Assembly: GCA_023389535.1 (NCBI GenBank)
Contig: JAEWEH010000043.1
Coordinates: forward strand, 1 to 8,059
Direction of reading: 5' to 3'
DNA from: Pseudomonadota bacterium
Lineage (GTDB): Bacteria; Pseudomonadota; Gammaproteobacteria; Burkholderiales; Burkholderiaceae_B
Length of the DNA: 8,059 bases
How positions within the stretch are numbered: position 1 is the stretch's first letter; the number at the start of each line of letters is the position of its first letter. Shown in pieces: positions 7,365 to 8,059 of this stretch. The notes under the pieces are model-generated. The model was given only the letters and a program-made list of their open reading frames with translations. It did not search any database and was not told where the DNA came from. Made by a program: the position numbers and the translations under genes.

Positions 7365-8059
7365 TTACATCGTAGGCATCACGAACTCGTTGCCTTTGCT
7401 GATGTTTTCAGGCCAGCGCTGCATGATGGACTTCTGCTTGGTGTAGAAGCGCACCCCTTCCTCGCCGTAGGCGTGCATGTCACCGAACAGGCTGCGCTTC
7501 CATCCGCCGAAGCCGTGCCAGGACATGGGCACCGGAATGGGCACGTTCACGCCGACCATGCCGACCTGAATGCGCCGCGCGAATTCACGGGCGGTATGAC
7601 CGTCGCTGGTGAAGCAGGACACGCCGTTGCCAAATTCGTGCTTGTTGATCAGGTCGATGGCTGCGCCAAGATCCGGCACGTGGACGCAAGCCAGGACCGG
7701 TCCGAAGATTTCTTCCTTGTAGATACGCATCTCGGGCGTGACATTGTCGAACAGCGTACCGCCGATGTAAAAGCCTTGCTCGTGGCCTTCCACTTTATGG
7801 CCACGCCCGTCCACCAGCAGGTCCGCGCCCTGCTCCACCCCGACGGCGATGTAGTTCTCGATGCGTTGCAAGGCCTCTTTGGTCACGACCGGGCCCATTT
7901 CAGCGTCCAGATGCATGCCGTCCTTGATGTTCAGCGTGCGTGCGCGCTCTTGCAGCATGGGGATGATCTTCTTGCCGACGTCGCCTACAAGGACCGCGAC
8001 CGAGATCGCCATGCAGCGTTCGCCGGCCGAGCCGTAAGCGGCGCCGACCAAAGAGTCGA
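7365..8059 (-). CDS. mmsA: CoA-acylating methylmalonate-semialdehyde dehydrogenase, C-terminal half (cut by window edge)
   Basis: Converts methylmalonate semialdehyde to propionyl-CoA, and malonate semialdehyde to acetyl-CoA, with NAD+ and CoA and release of CO2. It acts late in valine catabolism and also in inositol and beta-alanine breakdown. The visible 230 residues are the C-terminal part of a protein usually near 500 residues; the frame is open to the right edge, where [17 protein letters not shown] carries the catalytic Cys. Seen further on: EEIFGPVL, the conserved aldehyde dehydrogenase motif after the active site, and the MmsA-specific block [19 protein letters not shown] followed by [19 protein letters not shown] and [10 protein letters not shown]. 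That block separates MmsA from other aldehyde dehydrogenases, which carry no such [11 protein letters not shown] segment. A strong terminator follows 52 bases after the stop. Whether mmsB or other valine genes lie upstream cannot be seen. Confidence 0.95.
   Translation of the reverse strand, partial: DSLVGAAYGSAGERCMAISVAVLVGDVGKKIIPMLQERARTLNIKDGMHLDAEMGPVVTKEALQRIENYIAVGVEQGADLLVDGRGHKVEGHEQGFYIGGTLFDNVTPEMRIYKEEIFGPVLACVHVPDLGAAIDLINKHEFGNGVSCFTSDGHTAREFARRIQVGMVGVNVPIPVPMSWHGFGGWKRSLFGDMHAYGEEGVRFYTKQKSIMQRWPENISKGNEFVMPTM

Noticed and set aside
7365..8051. TTG at 8051 as a start of a short aldehyde dehydrogenase
   Set aside because: The frame stays open to the window edge and the residues before it (Asp-Ser) continue the conserved MmsA sequence, so the TTG is an internal Leu codon.

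Overview
The window is an ordinary stretch of bacterial chromosome, GC-rich by eye, in which every gene I can support lies on the minus strand. The products and their flavour suggest a betaproteobacterium, most likely Burkholderiales near the Alcaligenaceae (inference from protein character only; no rRNA or other marker is present). These are a short-type 6-phosphogluconate dehydrogenase paired with Zwf, a class II fumarase, an Epd-like dehydrogenase, a long NfeD/slipin pair and MmsA. I see no phage, insertion sequence, tRNA, rRNA or CRISPR array.

In the direction of transcription (from 8059 down to 1), the window opens with the C-terminal half of mmsA, cut by the right edge and closed by a strong rho-independent terminator at 7266-7312. 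Next come epd (an erythrose-4-phosphate/glyceraldehyde-3-phosphate dehydrogenase-family gene) and fumC, separated by 124 bases that hold a GC-rich hairpin just before fumC. A small DUF488 (YeaO-like) gene follows. Then come nfeD (membrane serine protease) and a slipin/stomatin gene that overlap by 11 bases. Last are gnd and zwf, with zwf starting 2 bases after the gnd stop and running off the left edge.

Functionally, most of the window is central carbon metabolism. Zwf and Gnd are two of the oxidative pentose phosphate steps, the Epd-like enzyme acts on a pentose-phosphate or triose-phosphate intermediate, FumC is in the TCA cycle, and MmsA feeds propionyl-CoA or acetyl-CoA from valine, inositol or beta-alanine catabolism. 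The nfeD-slipin pair is a membrane quality-control or microdomain module that sits among them without an obvious metabolic link.

All reading frames are intact, with no frameshifts. Gaps between genes are all shorter than 150 bases. I found no convincing undescribed system. The most notable non-coding signal is a pair of identical 9-base palindromes at 10-base spacing between the slipin gene and gnd, which could be an operator. The most notable protein features are the lengthened loop between the catalytic Ser and Lys of NfeD and the acidic residue in Gnd that suggests NAD+ use.
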